This document shows, piece by piece, positions 16,735-25,093 of a stretch of DNA of 64,000 nt. Within the stretch, counting starts at the first letter, position 1, and every line of letters begins with the position of its first letter. The translations under genes were made by a program, and so were the position numbers. The stretch is taken from positions 3,177,001 through 3,241,000 of the forward strand of contig NZ_CP058648.1 in the NCBI RefSeq assembly GCF_018141405.1, read 5' to 3'. Under the pieces are notes generated by a model. That model saw nothing but the letters and a program-made list of their open reading frames with translations. It did no database searches and was not told where the DNA came from. Origin of the DNA: Serpentinicella alkaliphila. GTDB lineage: Bacteria; Bacillota; Clostridia; Peptostreptococcales; Natronincolaceae.

Positions 16735-18021
16735 CTATCCTTTATATAATTGAGAATTTGTTATTTTTCCCTCAAGAGCTGAAGCTGCAGCTGTTGCAGG
16801 GCTCATTAAATGAACTGTACCACCTTTACCCATTCTACCATTAAAGTTACGATTTGTTGTCGAAGCACATGATTCACCGTTCGCAAGAATTCCATTACTC
16901 ATACCAAGACAAGCCCCGCATGTAGGATTTGTTACACAAAACCCAGCATTTTGGAAGATTTCAATTATACCTTCTTTTAAAGCCATAGTATAAATATCTG
17001 GAGTTGCAGGACTTACAATTCCACGAACGTCATCATTAATTTTCTTGTCTTTAAGAATTTCAGCTGCAATTCTAAGGTCTTCTATTCTACCATTTGTACA
17101 ACTTCCAATATAAACCTGGTCAATTTTTGTACCAATCATTTCATCTACTGGTTTAACTTGATCCGGTTTAAACCCAAAAGTAACCATAGGCTCTAAATTA
17201 GAAATATCATATTCATATATTTTTTCATAGTTTGCATCTTCATCAGAAATCCACTTAGAGTATTCTTTTAAAGCTTCTTGTTTTGAACTAAATTCATCCT
17301 TAATAAATTCCCACAAATATTCCACTGTTGTCATATCCGGATAGCATACTCCACTTGTACCACCTGCTTCTATCGCCATATTACACAATGTCATACGTGA
17401 TTCCATTGACATAGCATCTACTACAGGTCCTGTAAACTCTATTACCATATTTGTTGCACCATTTACTGTAAGCTCTTTTATAATGAATAGTATTAGGTCT
17501 TTTGCGTAAACACCTGGTTTTAATGAACCATTTAATACGAATTTTATAGTTTTAGGTGAATGAAATGCACAAACCCCTTTTAATATACCTACTTCAAGGT
17601 CTGTAGTTCCAACTCCTGCTGCAAAAGCACCAAAAGCTCCATGAGTACAAGTATGAGAGTCACCCATAATTATTGTAAAACCTGGTCTAACGAAACCCTT
17701 TTCAGGAAATATTGCATGACAAACTCCATTTCTTCCAATGTCAAAAAAGTCCTTAATACCATGTCTTTTAGCCCAGTCACGTAGTATTTTTCCCTGTTCA
17801 GCTGTTTTCGAATCCTTCGCAGGGGTTACATGATCTATTACTGCTTTAATTTTCGTAGGGTCGAAGACTCTGTCCATCCCCCTAGCCATAAGGTCCGTAA
17901 TTGCAATTGGTGTCGTAATTTCATGACAGAAAACTCTATCCAATTTTAGAACATGCGTATCAGGAAACGGCATATTCACTCTGTGTGCATCAAATATTTT
18001 TTCAGCTAAAGTTTTACCCAT
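16735..18021 (-). CDS. leuC: LeuC-type dehydratase large subunit (3-isopropylmalate dehydratase family)
   Basis: This is the [4Fe-4S]-containing large subunit of an aconitase-superfamily dehydratase. Cluster cysteines are visible in YIGSCTNGRIEDL (near residue 305) and NPTCGACLGM (near 365), and MGDSHTCTHGAFGAFAAGVG is the conserved substrate-binding region. At 428 residues it is the shorter two-subunit type often found in archaea and Clostridia. In leucine synthesis it isomerises 2- to 3-isopropylmalate. No other leucine genes are in the window. Two overlapping weak CodY-like boxes lie about 110-130 nt upstream. Confidence 0.87.
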   Translation of the reverse strand: MGKTLAEKIFDAHRVNMPFPDTHVLKLDRVFCHEITTPIAITDLMARGMDRVFDPTKIKAVIDHVTPAKDSKTAEQGKILRDWAKRHGIKDFFDIGRNGVCHAIFPEKGFVRPGFTIIMGDSHTCTHGAFGAFAAGVGTTDLEVGILKGVCAFHSPKTIKFVLNGSLKPGVYAKDLILFIIKELTVNGATNMVIEFTGPVVDAMSMESRMTLCNMAIEAGGTSGVCYPDMTTVEYLWEFIKDEFSSKQEALKEYSKWISDEDANYEKIYEYDISNLEPMVTFGFKPDQVKPVDEMIGTKIDQVYIGSCTNGRIEDLRIAAEILKDKKINDDVRGIVSPATPDIYTMALKEGIIEIFQNAGFCVTNPTCGACLGMSNGILANGESCASTTNRNFNGRMGKGGTVHLMSPATAAASALEGKITNSQLYKG

Positions 18022-18308
18022 ATTCTTTCTCCTCTTTCTTTTCTTTTATCTCAGCTTATATAGCTTTACTTATAGAACAATAATTTATAACCTGACTCAA
18101 TTTAAATATACATAATATTATATATTTTTTTTTCTGAATTTTCAAACAAAATTTAATAATATTTTAATTTTACGTCATAGATTAATAAGCTTGTTTTATT
18201 ATTGTTAATTTCTAAGTCACATAAGGGTACTTCTAACTATCCTTTGTACCTATGTATATATTGCTTGAATTACGCTGTTAAGCACAGTTATAGGCTATAA
18301 TAACCATG

Positions 18309-18345
18309 AAAAAACCCCCTAAAACATTCTATCAGGGGGTTTTTT
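18309..18345 (-). terminator. Terminator of the cold-shock gene
   Basis: AAAAAACCCCCT / AGGGGGTTTTTT, a perfect 12-bp stem with a 13-nt loop, lies just after the cold-shock protein stop and ends in a T run on the minus strand. Confidence 0.9.
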
Positions 18346-18356
18346 ACTATAGTATT

Positions 18357-18554
18357 TTATATAGCAGTAATATCTTCTGCTTGAAGACCTTTAGGTCCTT
18401 GAGTTACATTGAATGAAACTTTTTGACCTTCCTCAAGTGTTTTAAATCCATTGGTATTTATTTGAGAAAAATGTGCAAAAACATCTTTGCCGTCTTCTCC
18501 TGTAATAAATCCAAATCCTTTTTCTGCATTAAACCATTTTACTGTACCATTCAT
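18357..18554 (-). CDS. Cold-shock protein (CspA family)
   Basis: This 65-residue OB-fold single-strand nucleic acid binder acts as an RNA chaperone. RNP1 is KGFGFI at residues 12-17 and RNP2 is VFAHF near 25-29, and the ends [13 protein letters not shown] and [10 protein letters not shown] are typical. GGAGG precedes the ATG by about 9 nt. It is monocistronic, with its own strong terminator. Whether it is cold-induced or constitutive cannot be told from the sequence. Confidence 0.96.
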   Translation of the reverse strand: MNGTVKWFNAEKGFGFITGEDGKDVFAHFSQINTNGFKTLEEGQKVSFNVTQGPKGLQAEDITAI

Positions 18555-18764
18555 CTAATAATACCTCCGAATTTTATTAAAGATTTAAAATCTAACCTCA
18601 CAAATAAAATTCCCAAGAAAGTAAATTTATATTCATTAAATATTAAACATTACATAAAATGAGATTTATTTATTGATAAAATATAAGATTTATCAATAAA
18701 TTTGAGTTATTACATTTAATAATCTAATATCAAATATATCTAAAGCTTCTCTTCTATAATAATC

Positions 18765-20960
18765 CTATTTTGTATATATGTTAAAAAGCACTTGAGCTGT
18801 TTGCGCTCTAGTAGCTGTTGTTCTAGGCATAAGTCTATTGCCTTCTCCTTGCACGATACCTGTTCTCACGAAAAATTTCATTGCACCTAATGCATAACTA
18901 GGAATCTCATTTATATCTTTAAACTCTTCAAAAGGCCTACCGACATTATTATCAACAGGCAACGCTCCTAACTTATCTAATACATGATGTAAAATTACAA
19001 GCATATCTTGACGTGTTATTGGAGTTTCAGGTGAATAAAGGTTATTACCAACTCCTGACACAAGGCCAAGCCTTTTCGCAGTGCCAAGATATTTTGTGTA
19101 ATATTTGTTACCTGCATCAGCAAAGTTGTTCGTAACGTTTGAATCAAGTTCTATATTATATGAATTCATCACCATAACTAAAAAGTCAGCCCTAGTTATA
19201 TTATTACCTGGAGCAAATCTTCCATTTCCAACACCATTGATTACGCCTCTTTCATACAGGTTATCGATCGCCTTAATTGCCCAAGCGTGTTGATTGTTAA
19301 CATCGCTAAAATACCTTGATTGATTTACCGTAATTAGTAACTCTTTACTCTCATTATGAAGTCTATCTAGAGCAGTTATAGCAAAGTCTATTTTATCAAG
19401 GTCATAACTACTATTAATAATAAATTCCTGAACAGTTTTATCACTTTTTCTTACAGTTCCTATAAGTTGAAGGGCACTTCTATCAGAGTCAATGTCTAGA
19501 CTATTACCCTTATTCATCCTATATATTGCATAATAAGCCGTATTTCCACCATTATCTATCCAAGTCAACTTTGTTTGATTAGAAAGAGCCTCTACTTTTC
19601 CTTGAACAGGAGTACGTGGAGCCTGTCCACCTTTCCAATCCATAACAGGAACCAAAGCCTTAGTCCCCCACAAATCTTGCCTCATAGCATTTACAACCTG
19701 CTGCTTATTCGAATCATTAAAATTTCTGAATCTAAACATTATGCTACCCATTACTTCCGGCTTCAAAACATTAAACTTATGCTGACGCACAAATTCATCT
19801 ACTGCATTCTGATTCTGGAAATATTGGTCCGAATCACTATTAACCTTATATAGAGCCTGGCCTATATATAGGTGTACTTTTCTGTTTTTAGTGACTTCTG
19901 ACCACCAACTAACTGCTTCTCCATATGGAACATGCGGATTAGCAAAAGTAAAATAAATCTGAGGAGCGATATAATCGATAATCTCCTCTTCTACCCACTT
20001 CTTAGTATCAGCAAAACTTCTATCATAGTTTGGTAATCCAGCATTTGTATTTGAGCCACTAGGATGTCCATCCTTTTTGTTTGCCCAGATTGCAGCTGGG
20101 CTAATACCGAATTTGACCCAAGGCTTTGCTGATCTTATTTCATTTGAAATCTCTTTTACAAGTAAATAGGTGTTATTTCTTCTCCAATCCCCTTTATTAG
20201 AAAATTGTCCTGTATTAAATTGCATAAAGGTATTATCATCTTCTAATTCTCCAACAAAATTTTCATAATAAAAGTAATCATCGAAATGTATCCCATCTAT
20301 GTCGTAATTCTTTACAACTTCCATTACCCTTTTTCTTACCCATTCTCTTGCCCCAGGGATACCAGGGTCTATTACAAACCTAGACTTTGTAGTCCTAATC
20401 CAATCCGGATAATCTCTATAAACACTTTTGTTTATACTAAGTGACTGTATTGTAGCTTCGTTAGTATTCATAGATATCCTATATGGATTAAACCATGCAT
20501 GAAGTTGAAGATTACGCTTATGAGCTTCTTCTATAGCAAATGCCAATGGGTCAAAGCCTGGGTCTTTACCGAAGGTTCCAGTAAGGTAACGGGACCAAGG
20601 TACAATATCTGATCTATATAGGGCATCTCCCTCAGGGCTCACTTGAAAGAATACGGCATTCATATTCATCTCCACAGATTTATCTAATATTGAAATTAGT
20701 TCCTCCTTAGTTTTGTGTATTCTTTCTTGATCATTTACAATGTTTCTAGTCTCGACAGATGGCCAATCTAGATTTATTACAGTTGAAATCCAAGCACCTC
20801 TCAAATGTCTTTTTACAACAGGTGATTCATTTGGTATAAATTGCTTGTATTGATCCCACGGAGTTGATGTTGCAAAAGCATCAACAGGTAATCCAACTAA
20901 CAATACTGAAAACGCAACGCAATATACAATAAACTTACTTAAGTAACTTTTATTTAACAT
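18765..20960 (-). CDS. Secreted GH10-like (GHL10/DUF187) hydrolase with three SLH anchoring domains
   Basis: A 731-residue cell-surface protein. Domains in order: a signal peptide (residues 1-32, hydrophobic VAFSVLLVGLPVDAFA); a GHL10 catalytic barrel starting HLRGAWISTVINLDWPS, with IDGIHFDDYFYYENF and DYIAPQIYFTF as barrel motifs; a short fibronectin-like segment; then three SLH repeats near residues 560-731 (YFSDV...ITRADF, ITRQDM, ATRAQT). SLH domains bind secondary cell-wall polymers, so the enzyme sits outside on the wall. Its relatives include B. subtilis YngK; the polysaccharide substrate is unknown. I use ATG 20960 because AAGGGGG lies just before it, not the upstream ATG at 21017. 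Confidence 0.9.
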   Translation of the reverse strand: MLNKSYLSKFIVYCVAFSVLLVGLPVDAFATSTPWDQYKQFIPNESPVVKRHLRGAWISTVINLDWPSVETRNIVNDQERIHKTKEELISILDKSVEMNMNAVFFQVSPEGDALYRSDIVPWSRYLTGTFGKDPGFDPLAFAIEEAHKRNLQLHAWFNPYRISMNTNEATIQSLSINKSVYRDYPDWIRTTKSRFVIDPGIPGAREWVRKRVMEVVKNYDIDGIHFDDYFYYENFVGELEDDNTFMQFNTGQFSNKGDWRRNNTYLLVKEISNEIRSAKPWVKFGISPAAIWANKKDGHPSGSNTNAGLPNYDRSFADTKKWVEEEIIDYIAPQIYFTFANPHVPYGEAVSWWSEVTKNRKVHLYIGQALYKVNSDSDQYFQNQNAVDEFVRQHKFNVLKPEVMGSIMFRFRNFNDSNKQQVVNAMRQDLWGTKALVPVMDWKGGQAPRTPVQGKVEALSNQTKLTWIDNGGNTAYYAIYRMNKGNSLDIDSDRSALQLIGTVRKSDKTVQEFIINSSYDLDKIDFAITALDRLHNESKELLITVNQSRYFSDVNNQHAWAIKAIDNLYERGVINGVGNGRFAPGNNITRADFLVMVMNSYNIELDSNVTNNFADAGNKYYTKYLGTAKRLGLVSGVGNNLYSPETPITRQDMLVILHHVLDKLGALPVDNNVGRPFEEFKDINEIPSYALGAMKFFVRTGIVQGEGNRLMPRTTATRAQTAQVLFNIYTK

Positions 20961-21203
20961 TTTTTTCCCCCTTTGAATAAAGATTAGCTTGAACTCTAGA
21001 ATATAGTACCTTAGCACCTATATTGCATTTAACTAATACAAAATGTTAGTGTATTTCAATTATATCAAAATGAAAGTTCGATTTATATTTCTCAATTATT
21101 ACAAATTACTATCATTTGTACTACATATTTACATAATTTCATTAAAACTCATTTAATATCAATTTAACAATGATAAAATCTCATGCCCTTTGGGAATCAA
21201 AAA

Positions 21204-21231
21204 AATAAAACATCTTCTTGGACGTTTTATT
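21204..21231 (-). terminator. Terminator after the CPBP protease gene
   Basis: On the minus strand AATAAAACGTC / GATGTTTTATT (11 bp, one G-U pair, 6-nt loop) is followed by TTTTTTG, about 15 nt beyond the stop codon at 21246. Confidence 0.8.
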
Positions 21232-21245
21232 ATAGTTCTATATTT

Positions 21246-21965
21246 TTATAGGATAAATGATAAAACAATTGTTAATCCCACCATTAAAACATTTGTAAAG
21301 CTATGCATAATCATTGGATAGATTACACTTTCGGATTTTTCATAGCATTCCCCATAAAACAGGCCTAGTATAATCGCATAAACAACTTGAAATACACTAT
21401 ATCTAAGTTCAAAGGGTCTAAGTGTAAAGCCCACATGGGCTAACCCAAAAATAACTGCTGACATAATATTAGATAAACTTACTTTTCCCTTAAAAACTCT
21501 TCCTTCAATTACTAAGGCTAACATAGTTATTGCAAAACTTCTAAATATAAGTTCTTCTGATGGACCTGAAAGTAGAAGCTGGAAGCCTAATTGTCCTAAT
21601 ATGTTTACTGTGGATAATGGAAATGTAAATGGTTGAAATGATTTCGTTACAACGACTGTTATAAAAGCCCCTACAGTATACATACTAAAATATTTAAAAA
21701 AACTAATTAAATATTGCTTTCCAGCTTCTCTGTTACCCCAGTTAAAGCCAAACTCTATGGATTTAATTTTTTTTATAAGAATCATTAGAATAACAAAGAT
21801 AAGGGCCTGTGAAATGTGATGAATAGATACCCATGCAAAAGCGCCATCAGTGTCTATTACTTGATAATTTAATGAACTAGCGATCATTCCCGCAAGCCTA
21901 GGGATAAATAATAACAAAAATGATATTAACAATACCCATAAAATATTTTTTAGTAGCTTAAACAT
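21246..21965 (-). CDS. CPBP-family intramembrane metalloprotease
   Basis: A 239-residue membrane protein of the CAAX protease/bacteriocin-processing (Abi) family. The metal-site motifs are visible: SGPSEELIFRSFAI (EExxxR, near residue 138), FGLAHVGF (FxxxH, near 175) and a histidine in YPMIMHSFTNVL near the C-terminus. About seven hydrophobic segments are present. Bacterial members are often linked to bacteriocin immunity or membrane-protein processing, but the substrate here is unknown. The ATG at 21965 follows a GGGGG site and is better than the GTG four codons upstream. Confidence 0.87.
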   Translation of the reverse strand: MFKLLKNILWVLLISFLLLFIPRLAGMIASSLNYQVIDTDGAFAWVSIHHISQALIFVILMILIKKIKSIEFGFNWGNREAGKQYLISFFKYFSMYTVGAFITVVVTKSFQPFTFPLSTVNILGQLGFQLLLSGPSEELIFRSFAITMLALVIEGRVFKGKVSLSNIMSAVIFGLAHVGFTLRPFELRYSVFQVVYAIILGLFYGECYEKSESVIYPMIMHSFTNVLMVGLTIVLSFIL

Positions 21966-22224
21966 GATTTCCCCCACTTAATGTTTGAAATTAAAATTTA
22001 GTACACAAGCTTTCATATACATTATATTACATACTTACTAAATTACACATAATTTTCATAAGTTTATGAGATCTATATATAGAATAAAGAATTGCATTAG
22101 GTCTTATTTGCTTATTGCAATTATCTATTTCTATGTGTAAATAGTGGTTACATATGATTATTCTATTAAGTTCTTTAGTATAGAATCTTGTACAATCTAT
22201 TATTTACAATTAGTATTTATATAA

Positions 22225-22761
22225 TTATACTCTCAGCGAGCCACGGAACCCCCTGGCAGCATAGTATGATTCTGCACCATTATGATATACGAAGACTTGG
22301 CCATACCTACGATCACAAAAGAGGGCTCCTCCAAGTTTTCTAATCTCATTAGGTGTTTTCACCCAACTCGACGTTTTCATATCAAAATTACCAAGCTTCT
22401 GCAACTCCCGGTATTGTTCCTCAGTCAAAAGCTCTATACCCATACAAGCAGCCATCTCAATAGCACTGTTCTTGGGTTTATGTTCTTTCCTCGTTTCCAT
22501 TGCCTCTTGATCATAGCACAAACTCCTACGTCCTTTAGGACTTTCCTCTGAACAATCATAAAAAATGTACTCGTCTGTCATTTCATCATATCCAAAAACA
22601 TCCGGTTCTCCACCTGTTTCTTCCATTTCATTAAGTGAACGTAGTTTTTCAGTATTAACTTCCAACTTTCCTTGTACTTTATCCCATTCCAGATCTCTAT
22701 GGCGATGCATATTTTTCTCAAAACGTACTTTCAATATATTAAGTAGATCAAAGTATGCCAT
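22225..22761 (-). CDS. DUF4256-family protein of unknown function
   Basis: A soluble 178-residue protein. The N-terminal segment RFEKNMHRHRDLEWDKV, the acidic middle ETGGEPDVFGYDE, and the C-terminal GGALFCDRRYGQVFVYHNGAESYYAARGFRG with its conserved aromatic residues match what I recall of DUF4256. No catalytic motif is obvious. It follows the broken VOC-domain gene on the same strand and may have shared its transcript. AGAAGGGAG precedes the ATG. Confidence 0.8.
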   Translation of the reverse strand: MAYFDLLNILKVRFEKNMHRHRDLEWDKVQGKLEVNTEKLRSLNEMEETGGEPDVFGYDEMTDEYIFYDCSEESPKGRRSLCYDQEAMETRKEHKPKNSAIEMAACMGIELLTEEQYRELQKLGNFDMKTSSWVKTPNEIRKLGGALFCDRRYGQVFVYHNGAESYYAARGFRGSLRV

Positions 22762-22870
22762 GCTTATTTACTCCCTTCTAATCTTACTCATCCGAGTTAG
22801 TTACTATTACTATAATCAAACCTTAATTCTAAATCTATGATTATTTGTATTTACATGTTTGTCCAAACAT

Positions 22871-23757
22871 TTAAAACCCCTCAAATGCTTTTTGCAGAGC
22901 TTCCAAATCAAATTTTTTCATTTTTAGAAACGCCTCTGTCAACCGTTTTGATTTTTCTTTATCACCGAATTTCATCATCTCATACAATACTGTAGGTACA
23001 ATTTGCCATGATATTCCGAACTTATCTTTTACCCAACCGCATTGCTCTGCCTCAGGTACAGCAGAGAGTTTGTCCAAAAATAATTAATTTCATCCTGATC
23101 TTCACATTTAATAATGAGTGAAAATGCCTCATTAAAACTAAAATCCACATCAAAACTATTGTCCATGGCAGCAAAAGGAATGTCGTGCAGTTTAAAGGCA
23201 GCATAGTTTATTTTTGCCTTGGGTGTTACTGCCTCTCCTTCTTTATATCTGCTAATAGTACTTACTTCCGAATCTTCAAACACTTGTGTGTAGCAAATTA
23301 TTGCTTCCTCAGCCTTACCACATGACTCATTTGAGAAAAGTAAGTTTGGTACGATCTTTTGAACACCTTGTCCATAATCCATAAATATTAACTGCCAGGA
23401 TAAACCATATCGATCCTGTACCCACCCATACCACTTGCTAAAAGGGTATTCCCCTAGTGGCATTAATTCCTTTCCACCTTCAGATAAAGCTTTCCATTTT
23501 GTGTTTACTTCTTTAGCTGAGTTACAGTGTACCATTAATGAAATTGATGGGTTGAATTTGAAATATGGACCGGCACTAATTGCTTCAAATTGTTGTCCTG
23601 CCAGTTCAAAACTAACAACTTCAGTGTCACCCGATGATATGTTTTCTAAAACTATTACATCCAATATCTTAGTTTGGTCAAATAAACTGATATAGAACAA
23701 GACCGCTTCCTTAGCATCCTTCTCATACCATAAACGTGGAACAATTTTTTGCGTTAC
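22871..23757 (-). pseudogene. Frameshifted VOC/PhnB-like (glyoxalase-fold) protein
   Basis: The deduced protein has two PhnB-like VOC units. The first begins VTQKIVPRLWYEKDAKEAVLFYISLF and the second IVPNLLFSNESCGKAEEAIICYTQVF. Near 23074 one base is missing in the TTTTTGGAC tract: the first frame ends, and the family sequence resumes as [24 protein letters not shown] in the next. The start is also damaged: an AGGAGG site precedes GTA, not a start codon. Two independent lesions argue for a pseudogene rather than one sequencing error. The C-terminal frame runs to 22871. Confidence 0.8.
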
Positions 23758-23952
23758 AACCCTCCTAAACTATTTATCTATTTTCTGTTAATAGAGTAAT
23801 ACTTCATAGATTAAAAATACCCAATATTCTACAGTACATAGCATCAAGTTTTTACTTCCAAACATACAGATTAACTGGCCAACTGACATTTCAGTAATTT
23901 CGTAATTAAAACAATAAAAAATTCATCTGTTTAAAGTGATGATTTCTACAGT

Positions 23953-23989
23953 GTACTTAATTTAAGTTTTATTAAAACTAATTAAGTAC
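23953..23989. repeat. Inverted repeat, 16-18 nt arms
   Basis: GTACTTAATTTAAGTTTT and AAAACTAATTAAGTAC pair except for a two-base bulge, around a 3-nt loop. No T run follows on either strand, so it is not a typical terminator. Confidence 0.6.
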
Positions 23990-24175
23990 TTATACATAAG
24001 TGTGAAAATTATCTCTTTCATTTGTTTCTTCGATGTCCTTTAATGACTAGCTTGTGCGGAGGTTTTTTACATGAATGGGTTTGCATTGTATCAGTGTAAG
24101 TCAGTAAAACCATGTATCCTCTAAAAATGAATTTTCATTCGAATCTACAACTTCTTACTAAAACCATAAAAAATA

Positions 24176-24216
24176 GTGCATGCAAACAAAGAAAATAAGT
24201 GTTTTTTAGCATGCAC
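24176..24216. repeat. Inverted repeat with GTGCATGC arms
   Basis: GTGCATGC and GCATGCAC are perfect 8-nt arms separated by 25 nt of A-rich sequence. It lies about 110 nt beyond the sortase stop, a possible decayed element end or weak terminator. Confidence 0.4.
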
Positions 24217-24325
24217 AGTTATAATTTAAATATTTTACAACCTATAACCTTAAGGTGGAATTTGTCGAAATGGTAGTGAGCCCGTCTATTTAATAATTTT
24301 TTTATTAAAACTCAAAACATATGAT

Positions 24326-25093
24326 TTATCGAACTTTTCGTGCTATAAGTACAAATCGACCAGTAATATCGTGATTAGAACAGGTTACCAAAGTGAGAAA
24401 AGAATCTCCATAAATAGGTGTTACAGGCAATGGTAATAGAGACTCTTCCTGTAATTTGCTCACAAACTCTAAAAATACATTTTCATCCTGAAATTTCAAA
24501 TAGTTGAACCAAGGAAATGTATTTCGATCTACATGAACCTCTGAAAGAAAAACCGCAATTACCTCGTAAATTATCTCCTCATACAATGTAGTAAGCCTAA
24601 TCCTAGAATAACTCTTAAAAAAGGTTTCATCACGATATTTAAGTAGATTGGCAAACATAGATCCGTTCTTCATATTGTGACCATATATAATATAATTCTC
24701 TGCTCCATCTGTGAAACGACTGTCCAAAAATGGGGTCCCCGCTATAGAATACTGCTTTTTAAAATTCCTGCGCAGATAATATTCTGGACTCTCAGGTGTG
24801 AACATCACCGGATAGTCTATATTTGTTCCTTCTACATATAACCATGCAAAGAAATCACTATTCTTCAACTTAATTTCTTCCATGTCGGGTAATGGCTGCG
24901 GATCTAAATGGTCAGAACTCCCTAGAGCTTCGTGCTGAGTTCGTATCTCCTCAACTTCCTTTGATAAGTCAGTAAATTCTTTCTCCAACACTCTTCCATT
25001 TAGCCAATATTGTAATAGCTTCATGCCAAAAAAACAAGCCAAGATAAGTAAAACGATTGCGACAAAACGCCGCAATCGCTCTTGTCTCATCAT
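24326..25093 (-). CDS. Class B sortase
   Basis: Membrane-anchored transpeptidase, 255 residues, which attaches a surface protein to the cell wall. An N-terminal membrane segment (RRFVAIVLLILACFFGMKLL) is followed by FFAWLYVEGTNIDYPV and the catalytic histidine in YIIYGHNMKNGSMFANLL. The cysteine lies in SFLTLVTCSNHDITGRFVLIARK, which also supplies the arginine. These features fit class B. The ATG overlaps the stop of the adhesin gene (ATGA), so the two proteins are translationally coupled and the adhesin is the obvious substrate. Confidence 0.93.
   Translation of the reverse strand: MMRQERLRRFVAIVLLILACFFGMKLLQYWLNGRVLEKEFTDLSKEVEEIRTQHEALGSSDHLDPQPLPDMEEIKLKNSDFFAWLYVEGTNIDYPVMFTPESPEYYLRRNFKKQYSIAGTPFLDSRFTDGAENYIIYGHNMKNGSMFANLLKYRDETFFKSYSRIRLTTLYEEIIYEVIAVFLSEVHVDRNTFPWFNYLKFQDENVFLEFVSKLQEESLLPLPVTPIYGDSFLTLVTCSNHDITGRFVLIARKVR

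Larger units (their letters stand above)
23758..24325. other. Gene-free stretch with two inverted repeats
   Basis: No coding frame is convincing here. It holds the broken gene's Shine-Dalgarno at its left edge and two imperfect palindromes, listed separately. No promoter of consensus quality was found. Confidence 0.5.

Noticed and set aside
18022-18300. T-box leader for leuC
   Set aside because: No T-box core sequence (AGGGTGGTACCGCG-like) is present on the minus strand.
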